From Pseudomonas paeninsulae (GTDB lineage: Bacteria; Pseudomonadota; Gammaproteobacteria; Pseudomonadales; Pseudomonadaceae): 64,000 nucleotides of DNA. The stretch lies in the NCBI RefSeq assembly GCF_035621475.1, contig NZ_CP141799.1, positions 2,468,501 through 2,532,500 of the forward strand. The letters run 5' to 3'. A program made the position numbers and the translations under genes. Every line of letters begins with the position of its first letter. Position 1 is the first letter of the stretch. The notes below the pieces were generated by a model that did no database searches, was not told where the DNA came from, and worked only from the letters and a program-made list of their open reading frames with translations. Positions 17,526 to 26,262 of the stretch are shown piece by piece.

Positions 17526-19820
17526 CTACAGCAGCTCGAATCGTTGCGTCTGCACGGTTTTCGAATCCAGGCCGATCTGCACTTCGAATTCACCCGCCTC
17601 GGTTACGTGGTGCAACTGTGCGTTGAAAAATTTCAGGTCATCTTCATCGATGCTGAAACGCACCTGGGTGTGCTCGCCGGCCTTGAGGGTTACTTTGCGG
17701 AAGCGCTTCAATTCCTTGACTGGACGCACCACGGAAGCCGCCACGTCGCGGATATATAGCTGCACCACAGTCGCGCCATCACGTGGCCCGGTATTTTTCA
17801 GGGTCAGGCTGACGTCGAGGCTGCCGTCACGCGCCAGGCTGTGGCTCGAAAGCTGCACCTCGGACAGGCTGAAGTCGGTGTAACTCAAACCATAGCCGAA
17901 TGGATACAGCGGCCCGTTGGCTTCCTCGAAGTACTGCGAGGTGTAGTTGCCAGGCTGCCCCTCGACATACGGACGACCGAGGCGCAAATGGTTGTAGTAG
18001 GTCGGAATCTGCCCGACCGAGCGCGGGAAGGTGATGGGCAGCTTGCCGGACGGGTTGTAGTCGCCGAACAGGACATCGGCAATTGCATTGCCGCCCTCGG
18101 TGCCGCTGAACCAGGTTTCCAGGATCGCGTCGGCGTTGGCCTGCTCCCAGTTGAGTGCCAGCGGCCTGCCGTTCATCAACACCAGCACCAGCGGTTTGCC
18201 GGTCTTCTTTAGCGCGCGCAGCAACGCCTGCTGGCTGGGGGGAATGTCCAGGCGCGTGCGGCTCGACGATTCGTGTGACATCCCGCGCGCCTCGCCAACC
18301 GCAGCGACTATGACATCGGCCTGTTCGGCGGCCTTCAGCGCTTCGGCGAGCAACTCGGCCGGCGGGCGCGGGTCCAACACGACCACCGGCTTGTCCTCTT
18401 TGAGAAAGTTCAGGTAGTCGATGATGTGCTGATCATCGGTGAGGTTCGCCCCCAGGGCATAAATCACCTGCGCCGGGTCGCCCAGCGCCGCGTTCAGGCC
18501 CTGGCGCAGCGTTACCGACTGCGCGGCAACTCCGGCTGCCGACCAGCTACCCAGCATGTCGATGGGCGAATCCGCCAGCGGCCCGACCAGGGCAATGGTG
18601 GCGGTTTTTTTCAGCGGCAGGGTCTGCTGGCGATTCTCCAGCAACACCATCGACTGGCGCGCCACAGCCCTGGTTTCGGCGCGGTGCAGGCGGCTTTCGG
18701 CGCTGACCTCGGCTGGGTCTTCGGCGGCGATGCCGATGCGCCGGTAGGGATCATGGAACAAGCCCATGTCGTATTTGGCGCCGAGCACTTCACGCACGGC
18801 ATTGTCAATTTCCTGCACCTTGACCTCGCCCGAACGCACCAGGGCGGGCAGCTCCTGGCGATACAACGAGTCGGCCATGCTCATGTCGATGCCCGCCTTG
18901 ATCGCTAGTTTGGCGGCCTCGCGACCATCCCTGGCAATCCCGTGGCTGACCAGCTCGCTGATCGCGCCGTGGTCGCTGATCGTGACCCCGCGGAAGCCCC
19001 AGTCACTGCGCAGCAGATCCTGCATCAGCCAGGTATTGGCGGTGGCCGGCACGCCATTGATCGAGTTCAGGGCGACCATCACCCCGCCAGCACCAGCGTC
19101 GATGGCGGCACGATAAGGCGGCAAGTAGTCCTGGTACATGCGCATCGGGCTCATATCCACCACGTTGTAATCGCGCCCGCCCTCGACCGCGCCATACAGG
19201 GCGAAATGCTTGACGCTGGCCATCACACTGTCGGCGGCGCTGGGCGTTGCCCCTTGCAAGGCCTTGACCATGGTCCGGGCGATCTGCGACACCAGATAGG
19301 GATCTTCGCCAAAGCCTTCCGAGGTGCGGCCCCAGCGCGGGTCGCGGGTGATATCGACCATCGGCGCGAAGACCATGTCGAGGCCGTCGGCGCTGGCCTC
19401 GATGGCGGATATGCGACCGCTCAGGGTAATCGCCTGCAGATCCCAACTCGACGCCAGGGCCAGGCTGATTGGGAAAATAGTGCGGTGGCCGTGGATCACG
19501 TCGTAGGCGAAGAACAGCGGAATCTTCAGCCGGCTGTTCTGCACGGCGGCGTCCTGCATCGGCCGATTGTCGCGGCGTGTCACTGTATTGAAGGTACCGC
19601 CGATATGGCCGGCGGCGATCTCCTCGAGGATGCGCGGGCGCGGCATATCCCCGCCGATGCTGATCAAGCGCAATTGCCCGACCTTTTCCTCGAGCGTCAT
19701 CTGCGTGATCAGGTCGGCGATAAAGGCCTGTTTGTTATCCAGCAGGACGGGGGACGTGGCGGCCAGAGCCGCGTGACTGGCAAAACTGGCTAATAGGCCA
19801 AGCAGGTACAGCCTGATCAT
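17526..19820 (-). CDS. bglX: Periplasmic beta-glucosidase, GH3 family (BglX-like)
   Basis: Secreted glycoside hydrolase of 764 residues that releases glucose from beta-linked oligosaccharides. A signal peptide covers residues 1-20 (hydrophobic core, ending SHAALA). The GH3 N-terminal barrel spans about 30-370 with KHF at 204-206 and the nucleophile Asp283 in VTISDHGAIS. The C-terminal alpha/beta domain spans about 395-620 and a fibronectin-like domain about 665-755 (GATVVQLYIRD). Length matches E. coli BglX (765). It is monocistronic and has no link with denitrification; its presence separates the nar operon from the mobile-element region. Confidence 0.92.
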   Translation of the reverse strand: MIRLYLLGLLASFASHAALAATSPVLLDNKQAFIADLITQMTLEEKVGQLRLISIGGDMPRPRILEEIAAGHIGGTFNTVTRRDNRPMQDAAVQNSRLKIPLFFAYDVIHGHRTIFPISLALASSWDLQAITLSGRISAIEASADGLDMVFAPMVDITRDPRWGRTSEGFGEDPYLVSQIARTMVKALQGATPSAADSVMASVKHFALYGAVEGGRDYNVVDMSPMRMYQDYLPPYRAAIDAGAGGVMVALNSINGVPATANTWLMQDLLRSDWGFRGVTISDHGAISELVSHGIARDGREAAKLAIKAGIDMSMADSLYRQELPALVRSGEVKVQEIDNAVREVLGAKYDMGLFHDPYRRIGIAAEDPAEVSAESRLHRAETRAVARQSMVLLENRQQTLPLKKTATIALVGPLADSPIDMLGSWSAAGVAAQSVTLRQGLNAALGDPAQVIYALGANLTDDQHIIDYLNFLKEDKPVVVLDPRPPAELLAEALKAAEQADVIVAAVGEARGMSHESSSRTRLDIPPSQQALLRALKKTGKPLVLVLMNGRPLALNWEQANADAILETWFSGTEGGNAIADVLFGDYNPSGKLPITFPRSVGQIPTYYNHLRLGRPYVEGQPGNYTSQYFEEANGPLYPFGYGLSYTDFSLSEVQLSSHSLARDGSLDVSLTLKNTGPRDGATVVQLYIRDVAASVVRPVKELKRFRKVTLKAGEHTQVRFSIDEDDLKFFNAQLHHVTEAGEFEVQIGLDSKTVQTQRFELL

Positions 19821-20059
19821 TCGATGGTATTCCTGAGTAACGCAGTACTTGAAAGCCGCGAGGGTGCATTGGTTGGACTGTGCGATAGAAGCGTAACTGC
19901 GCCTGACGTTTGGCCCGCCCAGCGCCGGTTATGATCCGCGCAGGGTGCGCCGTGTGCACCAGCCAATCACCGGCAATGCGTGCATGCCTGACCGGCCAGC
20001 GGCTTCCCCGGGCAACAGCCGGTCAACGCTAGGCTCCGGCTACAGCCAGGCATTATGGG

Positions 20060-20521
20060 TCACAACCAGCGGCGAACTCTGGATTTATAGCGATCGAATT
20101 CAGCGCCGAACAGTGCCTCAAGCGCACGCTCCTCCGCGGTGATCTGCCAGCGGTTCATATAGAGGACGAACCCCAACACCCCAACCAGAGCCCAGGGCGC
20201 TGCAAGAAACACCGCCCAGGCAGCGAGAAACAGGGCAAAGCCAAGGTACATCGGGTTGCGCGAAACCTGATAGATCCCCGAACTCACTAGCGACGATGCC
20301 GTTTCCGGCTTCAGCGGATTGACCGTGGTCTTGGCCCGGCGGAAAGACATCACTCCAGCCAGACAGAAGAAAGCGCCAAGTAACAGCACGGCCGCTGTGG
20401 AGGCTATGCGCACCGCGTCGCTCATATCAACGCTCGGCAGCACAGAGGCAAGCGCCCACATAAACAGCGCGAACAGCGCCGCGACCAGTGGCGGTGGCAT
20501 CTTGTTTTCTAGTGCTTGCAT
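20060..20521 (-). CDS. Membrane methyltransferase, isoprenylcysteine carboxyl methyltransferase family
   Basis: A 153-residue inner-membrane protein with four hydrophobic segments. The C-terminal half has the family signature: SGIYQVSRNPMYLGF (residues about 89-103), a helical hairpin, and the ending EERALEALFGAEFDRYKSRVRRW, which forms the SAM-binding pocket in this family. Bacterial members are largely uncharacterised; the substrate is unknown. It stands alone, upstream of bglX in the same orientation, separated by 239 bases, and upstream of it lie repeats and IS debris. Confidence 0.82.
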   Translation of the reverse strand: MQALENKMPPPLVAALFALFMWALASVLPSVDMSDAVRIASTAAVLLLGAFFCLAGVMSFRRAKTTVNPLKPETASSLVSSGIYQVSRNPMYLGFALFLAAWAVFLAAPWALVGVLGFVLYMNRWQITAEERALEALFGAEFDRYKSRVRRWL

Positions 20522-20689
20522 CGGCTGTCCTTGTGACGGCGTTCAGGGTGCCGGGCAGGGTGCCCGACTGGTTCATTAATAGTGGGGCAGGCCACTGCTC
20601 CAGAGCGTGTCGCGCTACTTTAAACTGAGCGGCCCGCAAATACTTGGCCGTGGTCGGAGTGGGCGCGCCACCCCCATCGACCCAAGACG

Positions 20690-20778
20690 TCGCAATCGGT
20701 GGACAAGCAAAGCGTTATCCGCCCTGCCTGGCCCCCCAGTTCGCGTAGGGTGGCAAACCGCGAAGCGTTTTCCACCAA
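20690..20778. repeat. Inverted pair of GGTGGA-AGCG-TTATCC type repeat units
   Basis: Two oppositely oriented units lie at about 20696-20726 (TCGGTGGACAAGC, then GTTATCCGCCC) and 20742-20777 (CGTAGGGTGGCAAACC, then GTTTTCCACCA). Each is an imperfect palindrome of the REP type frequent in Pseudomonas; as a pair they resemble a REPIN. No protein is encoded here. Confidence 0.5.
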
Positions 20779-20796
20779 TGGGTATCCAGGCTACTT

Positions 20797-20916
20797 TGGG
20801 TGATCAAGCGCCAGTTCGGCTACACCAAGGTGCGCTTTCGCAACTTGGTGAAAAACACCGCCCAGCAGGTCACGCTGTTTGCGTTGTCGCACCTGTAGAT
20901 GGTGCACAAACAGTAA
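20797..20916 (+). pseudogene. Relic of an IS5-family transposase (3' end only)
   Basis: Only the last part of a transposase is readable: VIKRQFGYTKVRFRNLVKN, then TAQQVTLFALSHL. It matches the C-terminus of the intact IS5-type transposase at 26413-27393 in most positions, but a TAG at 20896-20898 replaces the Trp codon. After it, GCAGGAGAGGTGCGC (about 20921) matches the non-coding 3' end of that IS, and similarity fades by about 21070. The 5' part is missing, so this is an old remnant in the opposite orientation to the intact copy. Confidence 0.75.
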
Positions 20917-21705
20917 TCATTGCAGGAGAGGTGCGCGGGTAATGCGGGGAATGTGGCCTGCAAAGTGCCCCTCACAGGGCAAAAATATGCATTTGAAGGT
21001 GAAAAATGGCCTGGTTTTCGATTGCGACGATATTTTTTCGAGTCGATATTATCGCGGACTTCATTGAGTGAGCTGCATCTGACTTCCATGTGGGCGTACT
21101 CCGATTTTGACTTTGACCCTAACGACTAAGCTAAGGGGCTGGTTTTTTGCCAGTTCCAGTGAGTGAAACGAACGACTTGATGGACTTTCCTTGCACCACA
21201 CTTGCCGATACCGAGTCGTCCGGGAGATCGCTGGGAGAGTTGTTACGCACCGGCGGATATTCAGGTCAGTGAAGCCGGAATTTATGGAGCGCTTAGTGCG
21301 CCAGTTAAAGCTGGCGGAGGATAGTCGATGAAAGTTCGATACTGATAAGAAATGGCGAATCAACCAGACCCCGAGTCATGCATGTTGCACCGTGAGGTGC
21401 AGGGTGAAGCGTTGACAGGGGAAACCGATGGGCCAGCCATTGAGCCGCGTAATCACAAGTTCGGGATGCCGATGCTGTTAAGCGAAGCAGAAGGCAACAG
21501 GGAGCATGGCGTTTTACGCCAGTCATGCTCTGATCCCGCGCGGTCGGAGACCCTGTGCACGTCGGGAAGTCCTTCGCACAGAAACTGGGAGATCTCAGCG
21601 GCGCCCGGTGCGCAAGCACCGGGCGGAGCACCCCCGGTGTCAGGCTAGTTGTCGCCTCGGCTGATTTATCAAAACGATAGATCGGGGGCGTCAAAGAGAG
21701 CTGAT

Positions 21706-22206
21706 ATGTCGAGTTATTCACCTGAGCGTAAAGCTGCCCTGCTGAACAAATTACTCCCGCCACAAAACATGTCTGTGGCGGCGTTGTCGCGCCAAGAAGG
21801 TATCCCCGAAGCGACGCTGTATGCTTGGCGAACCAAGCTCAAAGCAGGAGGTGCGGTGGTGCCTGGAGACAAGAAACAAACCGATAATTGGCCGGCTGAA
21901 GCCAAGTTTGCAGCGGTGCTGCACGCGGCGTCCTTGAGTGAGATTGAGCTCAGTGAGTACTGCCGCAGCAAGGGTTTGTACCCTGAGCAAATCAGCGCAT
22001 GGCGCCAAGCGTGCATCAGCGGCCAGCAGTCGGCCCAGGCTCAGCGTCAAGCCGAGCGCGAACAAGCGCGTGCCGACAAGAAGCGCATCGCAGAGCTAGA
22101 GCGCGAACTGCGGCGCAAGGACAAGGCGCTGGCAGAGACCGCCGCCATCTTGGTGCTACGAAAAAAGATGAATGCCTTCTGGGGAAACGACAGCGAGGAC
22201 GTCTGA
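21706..22206 (+). CDS. IS3-family transposase OrfA
   Basis: A 166-residue DNA-binding protein. Residues 1-45 form a helix-turn-helix (YSPERKAALLNKLL, then SVAALSRQEGIPEATLYAW), and residues about 110-150 form a charged coiled-coil/leucine-zipper helix (KKRIAELERELRRKDKALAE) typical of IS3 OrfA. The ATG at 21706 has GAGAG upstream. Near the end lies AAAAAAG, where ribosomes would slip by -1 to make the OrfAB fusion. It is intact, unlike orfB. Confidence 0.85.
   Translation: MSSYSPERKAALLNKLLPPQNMSVAALSRQEGIPEATLYAWRTKLKAGGAVVPGDKKQTDNWPAEAKFAAVLHAASLSEIELSEYCRSKGLYPEQISAWRQACISGQQSAQAQRQAEREQARADKKRIAELERELRRKDKALAETAAILVLRKKMNAFWGNDSEDV
22161..22167 (+). promoter_or_regulatory. A6G programmed -1 frameshift site
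   Basis: AAAAAAG is read in OrfA as CGA AAA AAG. Slipping back one base continues into KKDECLLGKRQRG and onwards into the OrfB frame, the standard way in which IS3 elements make their transposase. Confidence 0.7.
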
Positions 22207-23254
22207 CCTCGTTGCCAGAACGGCAACAACTCGTTGAGCGTTTTAACCATGCGGTGGTTTCGGGTGCGCGCAAGGCGGTTGCCTGCGCTGAGATCGGGCT
22301 GTCGCTACGCAGCCTGCAACGCTGGGCGTCTACGCCGGTGGTGCAGGCTGACGTGCGCACCACCACGCTACGCCCACGACCGTTGAACGCCCTGAGTGAG
22401 TGCGAGCGCAGCGCGATCTTGGCTGCCTGCAACAGCCCGGAATTCGCCAGCCTGCCGCCCAGCCAGGTCGTGCCAAGGTTGGCCGATCAAGGCCGCTACC
22501 TGGCCTCGGAGGCGACCTTTTATCGCGTCCTTAAAGCCGCCGATCAGCAGCATCGACGTGGCCGCAGTCATACACCGCACAAGCATGCCGCGCCGACCAC
22601 GCACAACGCTACGAAGGCCAACCAGGTCTGGTCGTGGGACATCACCTACCTGGCTTCAAAGGTGCGCGGGAAGTATTACTACCTGTATTTGATCGAGGAT
22701 ATCTACAGCCGCAAGGGCGTGGGCTGGGAAGTCTACGAACAAGAAAGCGGCGAACTGGCGGCCGAACTGATGCAGCGCACCGTACTGACTGAGCGCTGCG
22801 CCGGCCCTTGGTGTTGCACTCGGATAACGGCGCACCGATGAAATCAGTGACGCTGCTGAGCAAACTGTACGACCTGGGCATTACGCCGTCGCGCGGGAGA
22901 CCACGGGTGAGCAACGACAACCCCTACTCAGAATCGCTGTTTAGAACCCTGAAATACTGCCCGCAATGGCCGCAGGATGGCTTTGCCGATTTGGATGCAG
23001 CACGCAGCTGGGTGCGCGACTTTATCCGCTGGTACAACCACGAACACCGGCATAGCCGCATCCGCTTCGTGACCCCGGCGCAGCGGCATCGCGGCGAGGA
23101 TCAAGAGGTGCTGGCCAAGCGTCATGCGCTTTACCAGCATGCTCGCAATCAACACCCGCATCGCTGGTCGGGCGCGACTCGAAATTGGCAACCTATCGGC
23201 GCTGTCACACTCAATCCAGACAGAGAGCAACCGGCACTGAAAATAGCAGCTTAA
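22207..23254 (+). pseudogene. IS3-family transposase OrfB, frameshifted
   Basis: The frame entered after the A6G site gives the N-terminal region and the first catalytic Asp (WSWDITYL, near 22635). It is lost at about 22800, after ERCAG; the next frame carries on with VLHSDNG (second Asp), NPYSESLFRTLKY (the catalytic Glu) and the rest up to 23254. A one-base loss in the run GCCGGCCCTTGG explains it. All three DDE residues exist but not in one frame, so the transposase should be inactive unless read through. Confidence 0.8.
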
Positions 23255-23401
23255 AAACACGGCTGACGCGACAACTACCTTGCAAAACGCCGAGCAGGAA
23301 AGGCCAAAAGCCATAACCCTGCTGTTCACGTCGCTGAGAAGTCGGATACGTCCGTAGTACCTGAGAAGCCATCGAACAAAGGGCCTGGCCCTGCGGAGAT
23401 A

Positions 23402-24244
23402 GTGGAGGAAAGGGACGTAGCCAAGGGAAACACCGAGAAGAACCCCGTGCCCCGGACACTGAGCCGGATCAGTTGCACGTCGATGGGACTTGAAGGTGTA
23501 CGTGAAGCAGCCCGAAGGAACAAGGGCATGCAGTTCACGGCATTGCTGCACCACATCACACCGCAGTTATTGGAGCAGAGCTTTTATGCCCTGCGCCGCG
23601 ATGCAGCGGTGGGCGTGGACGGCATGTCGTGGCGAGAGTATGAGGAAGGTCTTCTCCAGCGGGTAACCGATTTGCACGCAAAGCTCCACAGCGGAGCCTA
23701 TCGGGCAACGCCATCGCGGCGGGTCTACATTCCCAAAGCCGATGGCAGGCAGCGCCCGTTGGGTATTGCCTCTTTGGAGGACAAGATCGTACAGCAGGCG
23801 GTTGTTACCGTTCTGAATGCGATCTATGAAGAGGACTTCCTGGGCTTCACGCACTGTTGTAGTACCAACAGAAGCGGTGGTTTTCAAATACTGCGACTGA
23901 CGGTCAAGAAGCGAATGCGTGCGACGCTGCTGGCTATTCGGGATGAGCTGAAACGTCGACGCCACGAGTCTGTTCACGTCGTGGGTCAGTGGCTTACCCG
24001 GGTGGTCAGGGGCTACTTCAACTACCACGCGGTGCCGGGGAACCTGATACGTCTTGGCGGTTTTCGTTCGGCGGTTTGCCGTCTATGGCGGCAAGCCCTC
24101 ATACGTCGCAGCCAGCGCAATAGGCTCCAATGGTCACGCTACGGACGCCTCGCCGACCTCTACATACCTAAACCTAGAAATGCACATCCGTACCCTGAGG
24201 ATCGCTTCGCGTCACATACCCGAGGCAGGAGCCGTATGCGGTAG
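23402..24244 (+). pseudogene. Group II intron reverse transcriptase/maturase with internal deletion (LtrA-like)
   Basis: The frame opens with GTG at 23402 and codes 280 residues. Residues 40-148 give the RT N-terminal blocks (DAAVGVDGMSW, RRVYIPKADGRQRPLGI, EDKIVQQAVV). At residue 148 EDFLGF jumps directly to THCC and then LRLTVKKRMRATL, the maturase/thumb part, and ends YGRLADLYIPKPRN and onwards. The palm with the catalytic YADD block is missing. Both the site before the palm (EDFLGF-YGFRP in the family) and the start of the C-terminal part (FLGFTH) share FLGF, so recombination between the two TTCCTGGGCTTC copies (23837-23848 remains) explains an in-frame deletion. It cannot copy DNA; a splicing role is doubtful. 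Confidence 0.8.
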
Positions 24245-24262
24245 TTCCGCACGTACGGATCT
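24229..24262 (+). ncRNA. Group II intron domain V
   Basis: GAGCCGTATGCGG and CCGCACGTACGG form the conserved 34-nucleotide hairpin with its catalytic triad region and bulge; GGTAGTTCC makes the tip. It lies just after the RT stop codon, the normal place. Confidence 0.8.
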
Positions 24263-24396
24263 GTGCGGGGGGCGGCAGGTAACTGCCGTCCCTACCGCGA
24301 CCTACCTAGTGCTGGCCAAATTGCGGCACTCTGCTCGCGATGACGTCATAAAAAACGGGCACCCTAAAGCTCAAGTAAGTGCCATTCCGGCATAGG

Positions 24397-25517
24397 CTTG
24401 GCGGCGGCAAGAACTGAGTGCAACACCTGACCTTTCCGGTACGGTGCTGCCCCTATGTCTTATTCCGAACTCAGCGTTGAAGAGCGCGCCACCATTCAAA
24501 TCGGTCGTGCCCAAGGCTTCAGCCTGCGCAAGATTGCCTGCTTGATCACCCGATCCCCTTCGACCATCAGCCGTGAGCTGCGCCGCAATCGAGATGCCTG
24601 TGGCGGCTACTCGGCCCGCTTGGCCCAGCAGCAGATGCAGGACCGCCGTCAGGTTTGTCGACCGATGCGAAAACTGTTGCCGGGTAGCGAGCGCTTCGGG
24701 CGTTGGTGGCCCATATGCTGCGTGGGCGTTTGTCTCCAGAGCAGATTGCCGGCAAGCTGCGCAGCATGAACACTCCCAGCCTCAGAGATGCCTACGTCTG
24801 TCGCGAGACGATCTATAACGCGATCTATGCCTTGCCGGTCGGCGAGCTGCGTAAGGAGCTGATCATCTGCCTGCGCCAAAGCAAGACGACGCGCAGACCG
24901 CGTTCTGGCGGCGTGGATCGGCGCGGACAGATCCCCGAGATGGTCAGCATTCATGTGCGCCCGCCGGAGATCGAAGACCGGCTGATGCCGGGGCATTGGG
25001 AAGGCGACCTGATCAAGGGTAAGGCCAACGCCTCGTCTGTAGGCACGTTGGTGGAGCGCACCAGTGGCTACCTGATGCTGGTGAAGATGAATGACGCGAC
25101 GGCAACCTCGGCGATGGAGGGCTTCAGTGCAGCGCTCAATGGCATGCCGTTGGCGATGCGCAAGAGCATGACCTACGACCAGGGCCGAGAAATGGCGCGG
25201 CATGCTGAAATCACCCAGCAGACCGGGGTGGCAATTTACTTCTGCGACCCGCACAGCCCCTGGCAGCGCGGCAGCAACGAAAACATCAACGGCCTGATCC
25301 GTCAGTACCTGCCCAAAGGAACGGACTTGTCGGTGCATAGCCAGGAAACGTTGGATGCCATTGCCTTGCAAATGAATATGCGTCCCCGTAAACGCTTCGA
25401 CTTTAAATGCCCGATCGAAGTTATTGGGGAAGTAATGCAAAAGGCCATGACAATGCAGCATGATGCTCCAGCCTCAATTCAATAACCGTGTTGCACTCAG
25501 CTCCTGCAACCGCCCTT
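24397..25517 (+). mobile_element. IS30-family insertion sequence with 3-bp target duplication
   Basis: The element runs 24400-25514 (1115 bp). The ends are imperfect 27-bp inverted repeats: GGCGGCGGCAAGAAC-TGAGTGCAACAC on the left, and the right end inverted reads GGCGGTTGCAGGAGC-TGAGTGCAACAC. CTT is repeated directly at both sides (24397-24399 and 25515-25517). The transposase inside is frameshifted. Confidence 0.8.
24455..25485 (+). pseudogene. IS30-family transposase, frameshifted
   Basis: The first frame (24455 to about 24695) gives the helix-turn-helix (SLRKIACLITRSPSTISRE) up to LLPGSERF. The reading then moves to the frame from about 24703, giving VAHMLRGRLSPEQIAGKL and the DDE domain: Asp in HWEGDLIKG, Asp in MTYDQGREM and Glu in RGSNENINGLI. 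An extra G in the run TTCGGGCG at about 24696-24703 accounts for the break. Together the parts make a full-length transposase of about 340 residues, so this copy decayed recently. Confidence 0.88.
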
Positions 25518-25585
25518 TTCTTTGGTTCTGTAGTCGCCTTCGTTTCTTTTTGATTTTGCAATCTGATGCCTGCCCAAGACGAAAA

Positions 25586-26026
25586 TTACGCGCTCTTCAA
25601 TAGATTATTTACGTAATCTCGTAGGCGTTCGAAATTCAGCAAAGCCCAGAAGTTGAGGCCTATCATAAAGCCAATAAATGAAAATAATTGGAAAGTCACA
25701 GCAAAGCTAACCGTGCCCCCCCCTCCTGTCATTGGCCATATTAAGAACATAGGGATGTCGGCTATCAGCGCCCCACCCAAAGTTAATGTAAAAATATTAA
25801 CGCGCTTCTTTTTCGAAAGCAGCTGATAAAAGCGGAAGCCGATAAAGAATTCATAGATATACACAACGGGAAGGCCAACTAACACGATGCCGAAAAATAA
25901 ACCTATAAAGGGCAGGAGCCCGTCTTGCATATTAAAGCCAGGGAGGTCGGCAAAAAATGCATAGAAAGAGAATGCAAACGGCATTATCAGTGGCGCAAAT
26001 CCCAGGGCTCTAGTTTCGTTTTTCAT
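25586..26026 (-). CDS. Uncharacterised four-helix membrane protein
   Basis: A 146-residue protein with hydrophobic segments at about 11-27, 38-60, 79-98 and 108-130, an RFYQLLSKKKR basic loop between segments 2 and 3, and a polar C-terminus. No motif of known function is recognised. Base composition is clearly more AT-rich than the surrounding genes (many AAA, AAT, ATA and TTA codons), which suggests recent acquisition, and it lies between two insertion sequences as an orphan. Ribosome site before the ATG at 26026 is modest. It may be cargo carried by the neighbouring elements. Confidence 0.6.
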   Translation of the reverse strand: MKNETRALGFAPLIMPFAFSFYAFFADLPGFNMQDGLLPFIGLFFGIVLVGLPVVYIYEFFIGFRFYQLLSKKKRVNIFTLTLGGALIADIPMFLIWPMTGGGGTVSFAVTFQLFSFIGFMIGLNFWALLNFERLRDYVNNLLKSA

Positions 26027-26262
26027 AATTTACTCGCTATACGCATTCAGTCGGCGTTAAGGCTGTTAATTAACATAGGTTTACAAACGATTTACAAAAG
26101 CGGACGCCATGGTACCTGAACTGGCCTTCTAGGGGGGAAGCGAACAGTCACCAGGAAAGGGCTAGAACGGGTCAACGTCTAACTAGTTGTAATTATTGAA
26201 TATTTCGTATATTTCTCGTTAGGTTTCAGAGTTTTACTTGAGTGTTTTGGTCAGTTTTATGG

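Larger units (their letters stand above)
20522..21295. other. Repeat- and relic-containing stretch without an intact gene
   Basis: This region holds the inverted repeat pair (20690-20778), the IS5 relic (20797-20916 and its 3' flank) and about 220 bases (21071-21295) in which nothing is recognised. The last part is the 5' exon-side flank of the group II intron. Confidence 0.5.
21646..23277 (+). mobile_element. IS3-family insertion sequence inside the intron
   Basis: The 1632-bp element is bounded by inverted repeats beginning TAGTTGTCGC at 21646 and ending GCGACAACTA at 23277; the arms continue as CTCGGCTGATTT and GTCAGCCGTGTT. It has an orfA/orfB layout joined by an A6G slippage site. No target duplication could be seen at its ends. 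orfB has a frameshift, so this copy is probably inactive. Confidence 0.8.
21296..24301 (+). mobile_element. Group II intron, disrupted by an IS and with a deleted RT
   Basis: The 5' end starts GTGCGCCAG at 21296, the bacterial group II form. About 350 bases of domain I follow, then an IS3-type element (21646-23277) is inserted. The rest contains the intron-encoded protein (23402-24244), the 34-base domain V (24229-24262: GAGCCGTATGCGG, loop, CCGCACGTACGG) and a domain VI hairpin, ending near CCTACCGCGAC at 24301. Without the IS the intron is about 1.37 kb, some 0.5-0.6 kb shorter than usual, because of the RT deletion. The exact ends are inferred from motif position, not from an empty site. 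Confidence 0.8.
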
